Source of the DNA: Oscillospiraceae bacterium
Lineage (GTDB): Bacteria; Bacillota_A; Clostridia; Oscillospirales; CAG-272
Assembly (NCBI GenBank): GCA_015063445.1
Contig: SVUD01000008.1
Coordinates: 1-53,172 of the forward strand
Direction of reading: 5' to 3'
Length of the DNA: 53,172 nt
Shown here: positions 9,215-18,448 of the stretch, piece by piece
How positions within the stretch are numbered: position 1 is the stretch's first letter
How the letters are laid out: every line of letters begins with the position of its first letter
Notes under the pieces: model-generated
What the model was told of the DNA's origin: nothing
Database searches by the model: none
The model's input: only the letters and a program-made list of their open reading frames with translations
Position numbers and translations under genes: made by a program

Positions 9215-9457
9215 ATGAAAAACAAGCTTTTAAAACTTTCTTTATGGATGATCATCATAGCTGCGATCATTTTCGTCATTAACTATTTCTTCTTCCACTT
9301 TGTAACCGACAGCGGAATTTCTCTTACCTGGAATCCCGAGCCCGGCAAGCCCTTTGTCAGCAATCTTATCGGAACGCTCGGAGTTTTATTCATTTTCGGA
9401 AGCGCTGTCAGTCTTATGCTCGCTCTTATTGTTTTTAACGACGACACCGACGGTTAA
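9215..9457 (+). CDS. Small two-helix membrane protein
   Basis: An 80-aa protein with hydrophobic segments at about residues 9-30 and 50-75, joined by an extracytoplasmic-looking loop (SLTWNPEPGKPFVSN). No conserved family was recognised. The ribosome binding site is weak (CGGAG 9 bases upstream). It probably follows the lipoprotein gene in the same transcript. Confidence 0.6.
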   Translation: MKNKLLKLSLWMIIIAAIIFVINYFFFHFVTDSGISLTWNPEPGKPFVSNLIGTLGVLFIFGSAVSLMLALIVFNDDTDG

Positions 9458-9539
9458 CTCGGCGCTGCCGAAATCAACGCAAGTCCATCGCTCACGGGTA
9501 CGTGCGCTGTGCCCGGGATTTTAAAAATTAACAAAATAT

Positions 9540-9568
9540 TTGACTTTTATACAAAAGTATGCTAATAT
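9540..9568 (+). promoter_or_regulatory. Sigma-A-like promoter for the small BspA-type gene
   Basis: TTGACT (9540-9545) and TAATAT (9563-9568) are separated by 17 bp, about 75 bases upstream of the ATG at 9644. Spacing and hexamers fit a housekeeping promoter. Confidence 0.65.
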
Positions 9569-9643
9569 TATCGTGTATAATTTTTAATATATTTAAAATA
9601 AATCGCGCCCGTGTCAGCTTTAGGCATTATTGGAGGTTTAAAA

Positions 9644-10810
9644 ATGAAGCATAAATTGAAGCTTGCTCTGATTCTCGGAATTGAATTTATCGCAATCGCC
9701 ATAGTTCTTATTCTTATCTTCTTCTCGGGAAAAAAGCAATATACCGTTATATTCAATATAGACGGAGGTACGCTTTTATCGGGAAACCTTGAGCAAAGAG
9801 TAACTCAGGGACATAACGCAACGCCGCCCTCGGTAGTTAAAGAAGGACACTATCTGCGTGGTTGGGACGGCAAATATAAAGAAATAACTCATAACGTTGA
9901 AATAACGGCTATATGGGAATACGAAACAACTCCCGGAATAGTTTACAATGATATAGAAGGCGCTAACTACACGGAAATAATCGGATCCTTTGAGGACCTT
10001 TCAGGAAAGGTGTACATTGGTGCTTATTATGACGATCTTAAGGTTCTGTCTATAAAGTCCGGTTCATTTGAAAACCGCTCAGGTATCACGGATATATTCC
10101 TTCTTGACGGTATCATAACCATAGGCAGTAAGGCGTTTGCGGGCTGCACGGAATTGGTTAGCATAGAGCTTCCCGATACCACCTTGAATATTGGATACGA
10201 AGCCTTTTTGAATTGCGGTAAGCTTGAATCGATAACGCTTCCCGAGAAGCTTGAGGTTCTGGGAGAAAAAGCCTTTGCAGGCTGTACCTCTCTTGTTGAA
10301 GTCAACATTCCGTCCACGGTCAAGCGAATCAGCGAAAGCGCTTTTGAAGGCTGCACGAACTTAAAAAAGGTTAACTTCTACGAGGTAGAAGAGGAAAAGG
10401 ACATCTTTGCCGACTATGACGAGAACGGCAAGCATAAAGATAAGGACGAAGACCAAAAAGAAAATGAAAACAATACTGTTACGGTCGATCCGTTTATGAT
10501 TATAGAGAGTCGCGCGTTTAAAAACTGCACGAGTCTTGAGAGCATCAATCTTCCCGAAACGCTCCACACCATTCAGACAGAAGCGTTCCGCGGCTGTTCT
10601 TCTCTCCATAGCATAGTTATACCGAAAAACACAAGAATAATCGGATACGGCACATTCGGTACGGGAGAAATTCAGATATTCGTTTATCCCGAATCGGCAG
10701 AAATGCTCCCGTCGGGCTGGGCTTACGGCTGGTTTATCGGAAGCGCGTACGTTTCGTACGGATATATCCCTCCATTAGCAGACCCCTCGGACGAGCCTTC
10801 AAATAAATAA
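9644..10810 (+). CDS. Membrane-anchored BspA-type leucine-rich-repeat protein
   Basis: A 388-aa protein with an N-terminal signal anchor (about residues 4-27). Next comes an InlB-B/Listeria-Bacteroides repeat (YTVIFNIDGG ... GHYLRGWDG ... ITAIW, about residues 33-90), then LRR_5 repeats of the pattern IGSKAFAGCTELVSIELPDT from about 150 to 350. A highly charged insert (YDENGKHKDKDEDQKENENN, about residues 255-280) interrupts the repeat array. The ATG at 9644 is preferred because GGAGG lies 8 bases upstream. BspA-type proteins are surface adhesins, but no wall-anchor motif is present, so the N-terminal helix probably holds it in the membrane. Confidence 0.85.
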   Translation: MKHKLKLALILGIEFIAIAIVLILIFFSGKKQYTVIFNIDGGTLLSGNLEQRVTQGHNATPPSVVKEGHYLRGWDGKYKEITHNVEITAIWEYETTPGIVYNDIEGANYTEIIGSFEDLSGKVYIGAYYDDLKVLSIKSGSFENRSGITDIFLLDGIITIGSKAFAGCTELVSIELPDTTLNIGYEAFLNCGKLESITLPEKLEVLGEKAFAGCTSLVEVNIPSTVKRISESAFEGCTNLKKVNFYEVEEEKDIFADYDENGKHKDKDEDQKENENNTVTVDPFMIIESRAFKNCTSLESINLPETLHTIQTEAFRGCSSLHSIVIPKNTRIIGYGTFGTGEIQIFVYPESAEMLPSGWAYGWFIGSAYVSYGYIPPLADPSDEPSNK

Positions 10811-10822
10811 GAGGTACACCGT

Positions 10823-11575
10823 ATGAATATGCAATTAATGCTCGGCGTTGCTATTGCATGCTACTTCACTACCCTGTTTTTGCTTTGCTTCTACAAGGAT
10901 AAGCTTAACATAAGGTTCTGCAACGCCCTGTTTATCATCGTCGATATAATTCTTTTCTTCCTTTGGAATTTTGCATCCGCGGAAAAGGGATGGCTCAAGG
11001 ACGGATTTATGACACTCGAAAATATCAGTCCGTTTACCTTCACCGTAATTCCCTTAACGCTTTTTATGAACGAAAAATCAAAGAGCTTCGCCTTTTCTAC
11101 GATAGCATTCCTGCATTTAGGTATGTTTTTCGCAACGATCATAAGCCCCGAGCACGAGGTTATTTTCAACTATAAAACGGAAGCGACGTTCACATACGCA
11201 ACCGAGGCTATGTGCCACGTTTTAGCAGCTCTGTTTGGAATTTATCTGCTTCTTACAGAGCAGGTAAAGGCAGATTTTAAGCACTGGGTTAAGGCGATAG
11301 TCTTTATGCTCGGCTGGATAACCTTCGGCCTTATCCTGAACCTTACGCTCGATACCCGTTGCTTCAACCTTAATCCTAACAATTATTCTATCTATATGCT
11401 CGACATATTCGGAAGCTTTTGGGCAACCGTCGCGGCATACTATTTCGGAGTAATTCTGGTAATAACCTTAGGTATGCAATCGGGCTACGGACTCTGCAAG
11501 CTCGTTGAAAAGATAAAATCGCAGCATCACGCTCATAAGCAGCAAGCGGATGCCGTCGAGGCGAGCGATAAATAA
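10823..11575 (+). CDS. Polytopic membrane protein, YwaF/TMEM164-like
   Basis: A 250-aa protein with seven hydrophobic segments and a charged, His-rich cytoplasmic tail (KSQHHAHKQQ). The layout and an internal Asn/Pro-containing loop (LTLDTRCFNLNPNNYS) resemble the YwaF/TMEM164 family of unknown function; this is a weak match by eye. It starts 12 bp after the LRR gene with GAGGT upstream, and a terminator follows. Confidence 0.6.
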   Translation: MNMQLMLGVAIACYFTTLFLLCFYKDKLNIRFCNALFIIVDIILFFLWNFASAEKGWLKDGFMTLENISPFTFTVIPLTLFMNEKSKSFAFSTIAFLHLGMFFATIISPEHEVIFNYKTEATFTYATEAMCHVLAALFGIYLLLTEQVKADFKHWVKAIVFMLGWITFGLILNLTLDTRCFNLNPNNYSIYMLDIFGSFWATVAAYYFGVILVITLGMQSGYGLCKLVEKIKSQHHAHKQQADAVEASDK

Positions 11576-11642
11576 TTTTTACGGTTTGCTTTGATACTCG
11601 TATTAACGTTTCTCGAATGAACCGCAAAAACTCAGCTATAAT

Positions 11643-11684
11643 AAAAAATCAAGTGGGATTTTATGCGCCACTTGATTTTTTATA
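11643..11684 (+). terminator. Rho-independent terminator
   Basis: AAAAAATCAAGTGG pairs with CCACTTGATTTTTT, a 14-bp stem with a loop of about 10 bases, ending the long plus-strand run that starts near 0.7 kb. The symmetric A/T arms could stop transcription in both directions. Confidence 0.85.
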
Positions 11685-11700
11685 TATTTTGTGATACAAT
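11672..11700 (+). promoter_or_regulatory. Promoter for the small multidrug export family gene
   Basis: TTGATT (11672-11677) and TACAAT (11695-11700) with 17-bp spacing lie 31 bases before the ATG. The -35 box is inside the 3' arm of the preceding terminator. Confidence 0.6.
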
Positions 11701-11730
11701 AACCGTAACCTAAAAACAAAAGGAGAAGAA

Positions 11731-12288
11731 ATGAAAACAAAAGATATTTTTTGGGTGCTTTTCATATCGATGCTGCCAATAGTGGAGCTTCGAGGCGCTA
11801 TTCCCGTAGGATGCGGATTAGGACTCCCTTACCATATTAATTTTGCTCTTGCGGTATGCGGAAATCTTCTCCCGGTGCCATTTATATTACTTCTTATTCC
11901 ATACGTCCTTGATCTTATGGAACGATTCAACATATTTCGCCCCATAGTTCAGTGGGTTCGAAAAAAAGCTGTAAAGTACAGAGGAAAAATAGTAGTCGAA
12001 GAACCGTGTTTTCCCGTTACCGACGGCGCAGAAACAGATAATTCCATTGAATGCAATGCTTCGTTACGTAAGACCAAAATAACACGCGGAGCATTCTTTG
12101 GACTTCTGCTCTTTGTTCTTCTTCCTCTTCCCGGAACCGGAGCATGGACGGGCGCTCTCGTTGCCTCGCTTTTCAATTTTCCAAAGCTTAAGTCATTTTT
12201 AGCTATACTACTTGGAGTTTTGGGCTGCGGAGTGTTAGTTTCCCTCATCAGCTACGGTGTGCTTGAATTTCTTGCTTTCCTAATATAA
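11731..12288 (+). CDS. Small multidrug export family membrane protein (Sm_multidrug_ex, COG2426)
   Basis: A 185-aa protein with four or five transmembrane segments. The motif PIVELRGAIPVGCGLGLP near the N-terminus and LPLPGTGAWTGALVASL near residue 130 are the two conserved family signatures. A charged cytoplasmic loop (about residues 75-115) separates the halves. Despite the family name, a transport role is poorly established. AAAGGAGAAG precedes the ATG. It converges on the M16 peptidase gene across a bidirectional terminator. Confidence 0.85.
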   Translation: MKTKDIFWVLFISMLPIVELRGAIPVGCGLGLPYHINFALAVCGNLLPVPFILLLIPYVLDLMERFNIFRPIVQWVRKKAVKYRGKIVVEEPCFPVTDGAETDNSIECNASLRKTKITRGAFFGLLLFVLLPLPGTGAWTGALVASLFNFPKLKSFLAILLGVLGCGVLVSLISYGVLEFLAFLI

Positions 12289-12328
12289 CAAAAGCCGCTT
12301 CTTTGGCTAAGAAGCGGCTTTTGTTATA
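12286..12328. terminator. Bidirectional terminator between convergent genes
   Basis: TAACAAAAGCCGCTTCTT and its complement AAGAAGCGGCTTTTGTTA form a near-perfect 18-bp stem with a very short loop. A-run and U-run flanks serve both the plus-strand gene (ending 12288) and the minus-strand M16 peptidase gene (ending 12324). Confidence 0.9.
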
Positions 12329-13610
12329 TTAATCTTTTTATTTGCGAAAGTATCGCTTCCTTGTCTACGCGCTTTTTATCTCCCTTCATAGTAAGGGTGA
12401 GATTTTCGGGATTAAAAATCCCTTTTGCGACATCGCGAATCCTTTCGGGAGTTATGGATTTATACCTTTCAATTCTATCCTCAATAGATGAATATTTTTC
12501 TCCCATAATGTGATTGTCGTAGGAAAATGTAAAGTTTAGTTCTCGAAAATCATCATAAAGCATGTATGCGTTCTTTACGTATCCCGCCTTCATGCACTCT
12601 TCATCCGAAAGTAAATTTGTTTTAAGCTCGGATAGTATATCAACAACTATACCTACGGCATCGCAAATATCCTTCTGCTTCAATTCGAACGAAAAATGAA
12701 ACGTACCGATATTTTTATACCTTTCCGTTCCTCCGCTGATATCATAGCACAGTCCTCTTTTTTCGCTGAGCTCGACAAAAAGCTTCGAATTATACCCCGA
12801 GAGCAAAACGTCATAAAGAAGGTCTATTTCCGCGACGGAAAACTTTTGCATATCAATATCAAATGAGAATCGAGCCATAGCAAAATCGGCGTTTTTAACG
12901 TACACGTCATGGGGTCTTTTGCAAAAACCGAGCGGTATAGGCGCTACGTTATCCTTTGCGGGCATATCCGTTTTAAGTTGCTTCGAGTCTATTATTTTCG
13001 CGAGCCTTCTGATGTTGTCATCGGTAAAATTACCCGTAATATAGAAAAATATATTATTCGTCGAAAATGCTGCCTGTCGGTAATCCTCGAGCCTGCGAAG
13101 ATTGATTTTATCCACAGAGCCGTTTGTTCCGATTATCGAACGCATAAGGGGGGTACCTTCAAAGGCTATTTTTGACGTGAAGGACGCAAGCGAGGTTTTA
13201 TCATCGCTCTCCCGGATCTCTGCCTTAATCCGCTTTCTCTCGGCATCGATTTCATCCTTGGTCAAGATTATAGGCTCTAATGCCTTCGAGATCACCTCAC
13301 TGCCAAAATCGAATTCCTCCGACGAGCCGCTGACGTAGAACTGAACCATTTCACTGAAGGTAGAGGCATTGAATTCAAGCCCCCTTTTATCAAGCTCTGA
13401 ATAGAGGCGCATACCGTAGAGCTTGTTTATATTCCGTATCACGACGTGCTCAAGGAAATGGGTTATTCCGCATTCCGCGTCCGACTCGTAAAGCATACCC
13501 GCCCTGACGAAAAGCGAGATATAAAAGCCGTGCAACGATGGATTCCTGTACGAATATATTTTTACACCGTTTGACGCTTCAAATTCTATTTCGCGCTCCA
13601 TAAATGCCAC
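12324..13610 (-). CDS. M16-family metallopeptidase (insulinase/processing-peptidase-like)
   Basis: A 428-aa zinc peptidase of the short bacterial M16B type. The inverted zinc motif HFLEH is at residues 51-55 and the third ligand Glu131 lies 76 residues later in RIKAEIRE, the expected spacing. The C-terminal half holds the second, inactive M16 domain with the usual R/Y region (AYMLYDDF). The start may be GTG (13610) or ATG three codons later (13601); AAAGGGG fits the ATG better. There is no signal peptide, so it is likely cytoplasmic. Substrates are unknown. Confidence 0.88.
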   Translation of the reverse strand: MAFMEREIEFEASNGVKIYSYRNPSLHGFYISLFVRAGMLYESDAECGITHFLEHVVIRNINKLYGMRLYSELDKRGLEFNASTFSEMVQFYVSGSSEEFDFGSEVISKALEPIILTKDEIDAERKRIKAEIRESDDKTSLASFTSKIAFEGTPLMRSIIGTNGSVDKINLRRLEDYRQAAFSTNNIFFYITGNFTDDNIRRLAKIIDSKQLKTDMPAKDNVAPIPLGFCKRPHDVYVKNADFAMARFSFDIDMQKFSVAEIDLLYDVLLSGYNSKLFVELSEKRGLCYDISGGTERYKNIGTFHFSFELKQKDICDAVGIVVDILSELKTNLLSDEECMKAGYVKNAYMLYDDFRELNFTFSYDNHIMGEKYSSIEDRIERYKSITPERIRDVAKGIFNPENLTLTMKGDKKRVDKEAILSQIKRLI

Positions 13611-13663
13611 CCCTTTCTCCGTTTAAGCGGTAATTTTCATCAACGTCAAAGCTCATAAGATAA

Positions 13664-13688
13664 GAGGCTGTCCTTTTACGACAGCCTC
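13664..13688 (-). terminator. Hairpin, probable terminator of the yccF-like gene
   Basis: GAGGCTGTC and GACAGCCTC form a perfect 9-bp stem with a 7-base loop, between the stop of the YccF gene and the M16 gene. The U-run on the minus strand is weak (TTATCTTATG). Confidence 0.6.
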
Positions 13689-13699
13689 TCGGTTATGAT

Positions 13700-14059
13700 T
13701 TAATCTTTCTCAATCTCAGCACCGACAGGAGCGTATGCAAGCTTCATCATCTTAAAGCTTCTGAGTCCCATAGGAATGCCTACGACAGTTAAGCAACAAA
13801 GTATGCCGAGAGCCAGATGCTCAAGCGCTAACGCCCACCCGAACGTACAGCCCCAAAGAATATTCGGCAAAAGTCTCGAGTCCGGGTCTATCTCTATCTC
13901 ATACACGCTCGGTCTTAAGGAAATTCTCATAAGCTTTAGGAGCTGAATTCCGGCGGGAATGAATATTATAGATGCGAAGCAAATAACTGCTAACGCAAAA
14001 TAAGCAATAAAATAGAAAAGTCCAAATCCTATAGCCCAAATGAAGTTAAGTAATTTCAT
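13700..14059 (-). CDS. YccF domain-containing inner membrane protein
   Basis: A 119-aa protein with two YccF repeats, each a hydrophobic pair ending in a short conserved segment. The second carries GWALALEHLALGILCCLTVVGIPMGL, the family signature (shown in full it spans about residues 74-99). YccF proteins are membrane proteins of unknown function. A strong GGAAGGAGG precedes the ATG and a good promoter lies upstream. Confidence 0.88.
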   Translation of the reverse strand: MKLLNFIWAIGFGLFYFIAYFALAVICFASIIFIPAGIQLLKLMRISLRPSVYEIEIDPDSRLLPNILWGCTFGWALALEHLALGILCCLTVVGIPMGLRSFKMMKLAYAPVGAEIEKD

Positions 14060-14089
14060 TTAAAAACCTCCTTCCAAAGCGGTATAATA

Positions 14090-14118
14090 ATTTTAACATA
14101 ATATATTTTATTTGTCAA
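14090..14118 (-). promoter_or_regulatory. Sigma-A-like promoter of the yccF-like gene
   Basis: On the minus strand TTGACA (plus-strand 14113-14118) and TAAAAT (14090-14095) are 17 bp apart, 30 bases before the ATG. The -35 hexamer is a perfect consensus. Confidence 0.75.
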
Positions 14119-14196
14119 GGTATATTATGCTTTTTTACCATATTTTTGAAAAGTCGCTTTACCGCAGTATTATTGTTTTTTAAATCGGCGCTTTTA

Positions 14197-15930
14197 TTAA
14201 TCTATCGACTTGTCAAGCTTGAAGCGAGTGATCTTTCTCGACGTGTTTTTCGGGAATTCCTCGTTTCTGATTTTTACCTTGCCGACGGTCTTGTAGGATA
14301 CGTTCTTTGCGTTGATTTTCTTGATCTCGTCATCGAAATACTTCTGAGCGTCATCGATATTATGAAGCTTCAATGCGTCAAAATCGGGATAGATCTCGGC
14401 AACTATGATCTCCTTTGAAGGATCGGACTTAGATTCTCCCGCATAAACGACTACCTCGTTCACTCCGTAAATGCCCTGAATGTCGGTCTCTATCTCCTCG
14501 GGATAAACGTTCTTACCGTTGGAGAAGATTATAAGGTTCTTGCTTCTTCCCGTAATGTATATCCACTGATCCTTACCAAACATCTTTACGTATCCAAGGT
14601 CTCCGGTATGGAAGAAGCCGTCCTCGTCTATTACAGCGCGTGTAGCCTCTTCGTCACCGAAATATCCGAGCATAACGTTAGGTCCTCGATAGCAAATCTC
14701 ACCCTCTCCCGCTTCGTTGGGATTGGCGATCTTCACCTCGCCTCCTATGATGGGCATACCTACGGAGCCGTTCTTTCTGCATTCATTTCTGTTACAGGAT
14801 ATAAGGGGGGCGCACTCGGTTATACCGTATCCGTTAAGAATAACGACGCCTATCGACTCGAAGAAGTCTATTATAGTCTGATTGAGAGCCGCTCCGCCGC
14901 ATATTATCATTTCAAGCTCGCCGCCGAAATTGGAAAGAACAGAAGCGCCGAAGAGCTTCCTTCTCAAATCAATTCCAACCTTACGCAAAGCGTTGGATAT
15001 CTTTATACCCTTTTTGAGAGTGTCAAGCTTTCCTGTCTTTTCCGCGGTAGCCATAATTCTCTTATAGAAGGTCTCAACAAAGAGAGGAACGAGAATAAGG
15101 TGCGTAGGCTTGAAGAGCTTAAGCTCGTCGAGTATATAGCGTATACCCGAAGATATATACACCTCGCAGCCCTGCGCAAAGTGACCTACAAAATTAACAG
15201 TCGAGCCGAATGTGTGGTGCGGAGGAAGCGCAAAGAGCGTTCTTTCGGTTATATTGAAGTTATACATTCCTTGCTCCATATCAGAGCAAATATTTTTAAG
15301 AGAGAGCATAACTCCCTTGCCCTTACCCGTAGTTCCCGAGGTGAAAACGATAGACGCAAGAGATTCCGTATTGATATCGTATTCAAAATAAGAGCGGTCG
15401 CCCATATCGCAGCGAGCTTTACCCGAATCAACGAGAGACGAGAGCTTGGTCGCCCATTCTACGTCATCATTGCCCATTGATACGAAGCCTGTAAGAGTGG
15501 GCGCTAAAGCCTTGATCTCGGCAATCTTATCCGCAATTTTATCGCTGAAGAATACACATTCGCAGCCCGCCGTATTAATGATGGATGCCGCATCCGCAAC
15601 CGGAAGATCCTTATCGATCGGAACGGTTATTGCTCCAACCGACATTAAAGCCGTATACGAGAAGAACCACTCTATTGATGCCTGACCTATTATCGCTATA
15701 CGCTTGCCCTCCACCTTTATGGAATGAAGCTCTGTCGCGAGATTTTTTATAAATTCTCTCGACTCGGCAAAGGTTATCTTCTGAACGACCTTGTCCTTGG
15801 GATCAAGCTTATACTGAAAAGCTACCTTATTGGGAAAACGCTTAGCTACGTTTTCTGTCATCTCTCTGAAATCCTTGAATTTTGTAGTTTCGTAGAGAGG
15901 ATAGTTCTTTTTTCTGTTTTTGAATGCCAT
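14197..15930 (-). CDS. AMP-forming long-chain acyl-CoA synthetase-like enzyme
   Basis: A 577-aa adenylate-forming ligase expected to activate a fatty acid as acyl-AMP and then acyl-CoA. Core motifs are SIVFTSGTTGKGKGVMLS (residues 193-210, ATP loop), GYGITECAPLIS (367-378), HTGDLG (441-446) and the hinge GRSKNLI (461-467). There is no signal peptide or membrane segment. It is monocistronic, flanked by a 336-bp intergenic region upstream. The acyl chain length cannot be read from sequence. Confidence 0.92.
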   Translation of the reverse strand: MAFKNRKKNYPLYETTKFKDFREMTENVAKRFPNKVAFQYKLDPKDKVVQKITFAESREFIKNLATELHSIKVEGKRIAIIGQASIEWFFSYTALMSVGAITVPIDKDLPVADAASIINTAGCECVFFSDKIADKIAEIKALAPTLTGFVSMGNDDVEWATKLSSLVDSGKARCDMGDRSYFEYDINTESLASIVFTSGTTGKGKGVMLSLKNICSDMEQGMYNFNITERTLFALPPHHTFGSTVNFVGHFAQGCEVYISSGIRYILDELKLFKPTHLILVPLFVETFYKRIMATAEKTGKLDTLKKGIKISNALRKVGIDLRRKLFGASVLSNFGGELEMIICGGAALNQTIIDFFESIGVVILNGYGITECAPLISCNRNECRKNGSVGMPIIGGEVKIANPNEAGEGEICYRGPNVMLGYFGDEEATRAVIDEDGFFHTGDLGYVKMFGKDQWIYITGRSKNLIIFSNGKNVYPEEIETDIQGIYGVNEVVVYAGESKSDPSKEIIVAEIYPDFDALKLHNIDDAQKYFDDEIKKINAKNVSYKTVGKVKIRNEEFPKNTSRKITRFKLDKSID

Positions 15931-15950
15931 ATGTTATTTCCTTTCCTTTA

Positions 15951-16286
15951 GAAGACTTATAAGAGGCTGACGCTCGGTAAATCGAACCTCCGACGTCAAA
16001 CTGTACCAACATAGTATTTACAACACAAACCTTAAAAAATCTTGAAATATACCGCGCGTAATAAAAATGTTACATATGACACGCATTAATACACATCAAG
16101 GATAAAAGCGCAATAACTCTAAAACGAAAATAAAACAAAGCTCGTTTTACCGAACACTCTGTTTGAATTAGATTATAAACTTTAAAGAAAATAAAATCAC
16201 TCGCATAGTGTTGACTTAATCGACAAAATATAGTAAAATAGTACGTCGGCATATCAAACGAACTTTATTTAGAGAAAGGAGAGAGT
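15951..16286. other. Intergenic region between divergent genes
   Basis: These 336 bases separate the acyl-CoA synthetase (minus) from the rRNA methyltransferase gene (plus). Apart from the promoter at 16211-16239 and the synthetase ribosome binding site (GGAAAGGAAA), I see no gene and no convincing structured RNA. Confidence 0.6.
16211..16239 (+). promoter_or_regulatory. Sigma-A-like promoter of the rRNA methyltransferase operon
   Basis: TTGACT (16211-16216) and TAAAAT (16234-16239) with 17-bp spacing lie 47 bases before the ATG at 16287. Confidence 0.7.
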
Positions 16287-17654
16287 ATGCTTCCCGAAAA
16301 ATTCACCGAAAGAATGAAAAGATTGCTGGGAGACGAATACCCGTTGTTCGAGCGGGCGTTAACCGAAGAAAAAGCAAAAAAAGGACTGCGTGTCAACACC
16401 TTAAAATGCTCCGAGGAAGAGTTTAACGAAAGCTCGGATTTTTCACTCTCGCCCCTTTCTTACGTTCGGCACGGATACGTTTTTGACGAAGAAATAAACG
16501 GTATAGGTAACACTCCCGAGCATGCGGCGGGACAGATATACGTGCAGGACCCCGGGGCTATGGCAAGCGCGGCGGCGCTCGAAATCGAACCCGGAATGCT
16601 CGTTGCGGACCTATGCGCAGCCCCCGGAGGAAAATCAACTCAAATTGCCGCAGGGCTTATGGGAGAGGGCGTTATCGTATCAAACGAATACGTTCCGAAA
16701 AGGGCAAAAATTCTCGTCGGAAACTTCGAAAGAATGGGTATAACAAACGGAATAGTAACCTCTCTTGACACAAAAGAATTTACGAAACTTTACGAAAACA
16801 TATTCGATATAGTCGTAGTAGACGCGCCATGCTCGGGCGAAGGAATGTTTCGAAAGGACGTTCCCGCAATTGAGGAATGGAGCGAGGAAAACGTAAACGT
16901 ATGCAAGGAAAGACAGCGTGAAATTTTAGAAAACGCCGCATTGATTTTAAAGGACGGCGGTCAGCTTCTTTACTCAACCTGCACCTATTCGCTTGAAGAA
17001 AATGAAATGACCGTTGATAGCTTTTTAGATAGCCACCCGGAATTTGAGCTATGCGAAGTCAATGAGAAATTAAAGAGTGTTACGAGTGACGGAATAACGT
17101 TTGATGGCGCTTTTTGCCCCACGCTATCCTACTGCAGAAGATTTTATCCGCACAAGGCAGACGGAGAAGGTCAGTTCATAGCTTTGATGAAAAAGCACGG
17201 CGGGGGGCGTGGCGAGTTTCTCTACCGTGACAGCGCAAAATCGGTCTCACGTGACGAGCTGCGTATAATTGAAGAGTTTATGAAGGACGCTCTTTTTGAA
17301 AAACCCCGGGGAGCAATCAAAAAATACGGTGAAAACATCGTTTTAATTTCACACGGATTGCCAATACCGCCAAAGAGCGTATTTTCCGCAGGTGTCTTAA
17401 TAGGCGAGATACGAGGTAAAATTCTCTTTCCCTCGCATCAGTTCTTCTCGGCATACGGCTCACTCTTTAAGCTAAAGAAAAATCTCAGCCGTGACGAAGC
17501 AAAGCGTTACATAAGAGGCGAGGAGCTTGACGCGGGCGATATCAAGGGCTCGGGATACTGCGCCCTGTTCTACGGAAGCTCTGCAATCGGCGGAGGAAAG
17601 ATAAGCGGAGGCAGGATTAAAAATCATTATCCTAAAGGTCTTCGCACAAAATAA
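16287..17654 (+). CDS. NOL1/NOP2/Sun-family rRNA m5C methyltransferase (RsmF-like)
   Basis: A 455-aa SAM-dependent RNA cytosine-C5 methyltransferase. The SAM site LCAAPGGKSTQIA is at residues 109-121; the two family cysteines are Cys182 in DAPCSGEGMF and Cys232 in STCTYS, the latter being the usual covalent catalyst. The C-terminal region beyond about residue 300 fits the extra RsmF/YebU-type domain rather than RsmB. The likely target is 16S rRNA, but the position is inferred from family only. GAAAGGAGAG precedes the ATG. Confidence 0.9.
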   Translation: MLPEKFTERMKRLLGDEYPLFERALTEEKAKKGLRVNTLKCSEEEFNESSDFSLSPLSYVRHGYVFDEEINGIGNTPEHAAGQIYVQDPGAMASAAALEIEPGMLVADLCAAPGGKSTQIAAGLMGEGVIVSNEYVPKRAKILVGNFERMGITNGIVTSLDTKEFTKLYENIFDIVVVDAPCSGEGMFRKDVPAIEEWSEENVNVCKERQREILENAALILKDGGQLLYSTCTYSLEENEMTVDSFLDSHPEFELCEVNEKLKSVTSDGITFDGAFCPTLSYCRRFYPHKADGEGQFIALMKKHGGGRGEFLYRDSAKSVSRDELRIIEEFMKDALFEKPRGAIKKYGENIVLISHGLPIPPKSVFSAGVLIGEIRGKILFPSHQFFSAYGSLFKLKKNLSRDEAKRYIRGEELDAGDIKGSGYCALFYGSSAIGGGKISGGRIKNHYPKGLRTK

Positions 17655-17698
17655 TACACATTTTGAAAATAATAGTTTACAATTAAAGGAGATATATT

Positions 17699-18448
17699 AT
17701 GGAAAACAAAATTTTAGCAACCGTTGGCGGTACGCCGATCACAACAAGTGATGTTGACGATTTTCTCTCTTCTCTCGGCAAAAGAGGTGAGAGCTACAAC
17801 AATCCTCAGGGCAGAGCTATGATATTAAATCAGCTCATTGACACAAAGCTTCTTTTGCTCGACGCAAAGAGAAATCTTATAGAGGCTGAGCCCGAGTTCA
17901 GAGCGCAGCTTAACAAGCTTCGCGATAATCTTCTCGCAAACTACGCCGCAGAAAAGGTTCTTGCATCCGCAAAGAGAGTTAGCGAAGACGATCTTAAAAA
18001 GTATTACGAAGAAAACCTTGAAAAGTTCGCAAGCGGCGAGGTTGTTAACGCAAGTCACATTTTGGTTGATTCCGAAGAGCTTGCTATTGAGCTTTACGAA
18101 AAAATCTCATCGGGTGAGCTTACGTTCGAGGATGCGGCAAAGGAAAACTCATCCTGTCCCTCGAAGAATAACGGAGGCTCTCTCGGAGACTTCACAAAGG
18201 GACAGATGGTGCCCGAATTTGATGAAGCTGTTTTCTCAATGGAGGTTGGCGAAATTACGAAAACTCCCGTAAAAACTCAGTTCGGATATCACCTTATCAA
18301 GCTCAACTCAAAGGAAGAATCAAGAACCGCTCCCTTCGATGAGGTTAAGGGCGCTATCAAGGAGCATCTTGAGTCTGAGAGTCAAAGAGCCGCATACGAT
18401 AGCAAGATCAATCAGCTCAAAATCATGTATCCCGTAGATATAATGTAA
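17699..18448 (+). CDS. Parvulin-type peptidyl-prolyl isomerase, cytoplasmic
   Basis: A 249-aa protein with a SurA/PrsA-like N-terminal helical domain (about residues 1-105) and one parvulin (rotamase) domain (about 115-210) marked by NASHILVDS, LGDFTKGQMVPEFDEAVF and TQFGYHLIKL. Unlike PrsA there is no signal peptide or lipobox, so it should act on cytoplasmic or nascent chains. AAAGGAGATATATT precedes the ATG. Its stop overlaps the next start by one base, suggesting translational coupling with the YlmH-like gene. Confidence 0.9.
   Translation: MENKILATVGGTPITTSDVDDFLSSLGKRGESYNNPQGRAMILNQLIDTKLLLLDAKRNLIEAEPEFRAQLNKLRDNLLANYAAEKVLASAKRVSEDDLKKYYEENLEKFASGEVVNASHILVDSEELAIELYEKISSGELTFEDAAKENSSCPSKNNGGSLGDFTKGQMVPEFDEAVFSMEVGEITKTPVKTQFGYHLIKLNSKEESRTAPFDEVKGAIKEHLESESQRAAYDSKINQLKIMYPVDIM

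Noticed and set aside
14608..15480. A 290-codon open frame on the plus strand
   Set aside because: It is antisense to the acyl-CoA synthetase, has no domain or ribosome binding site and is explained by codon bias of the real gene.
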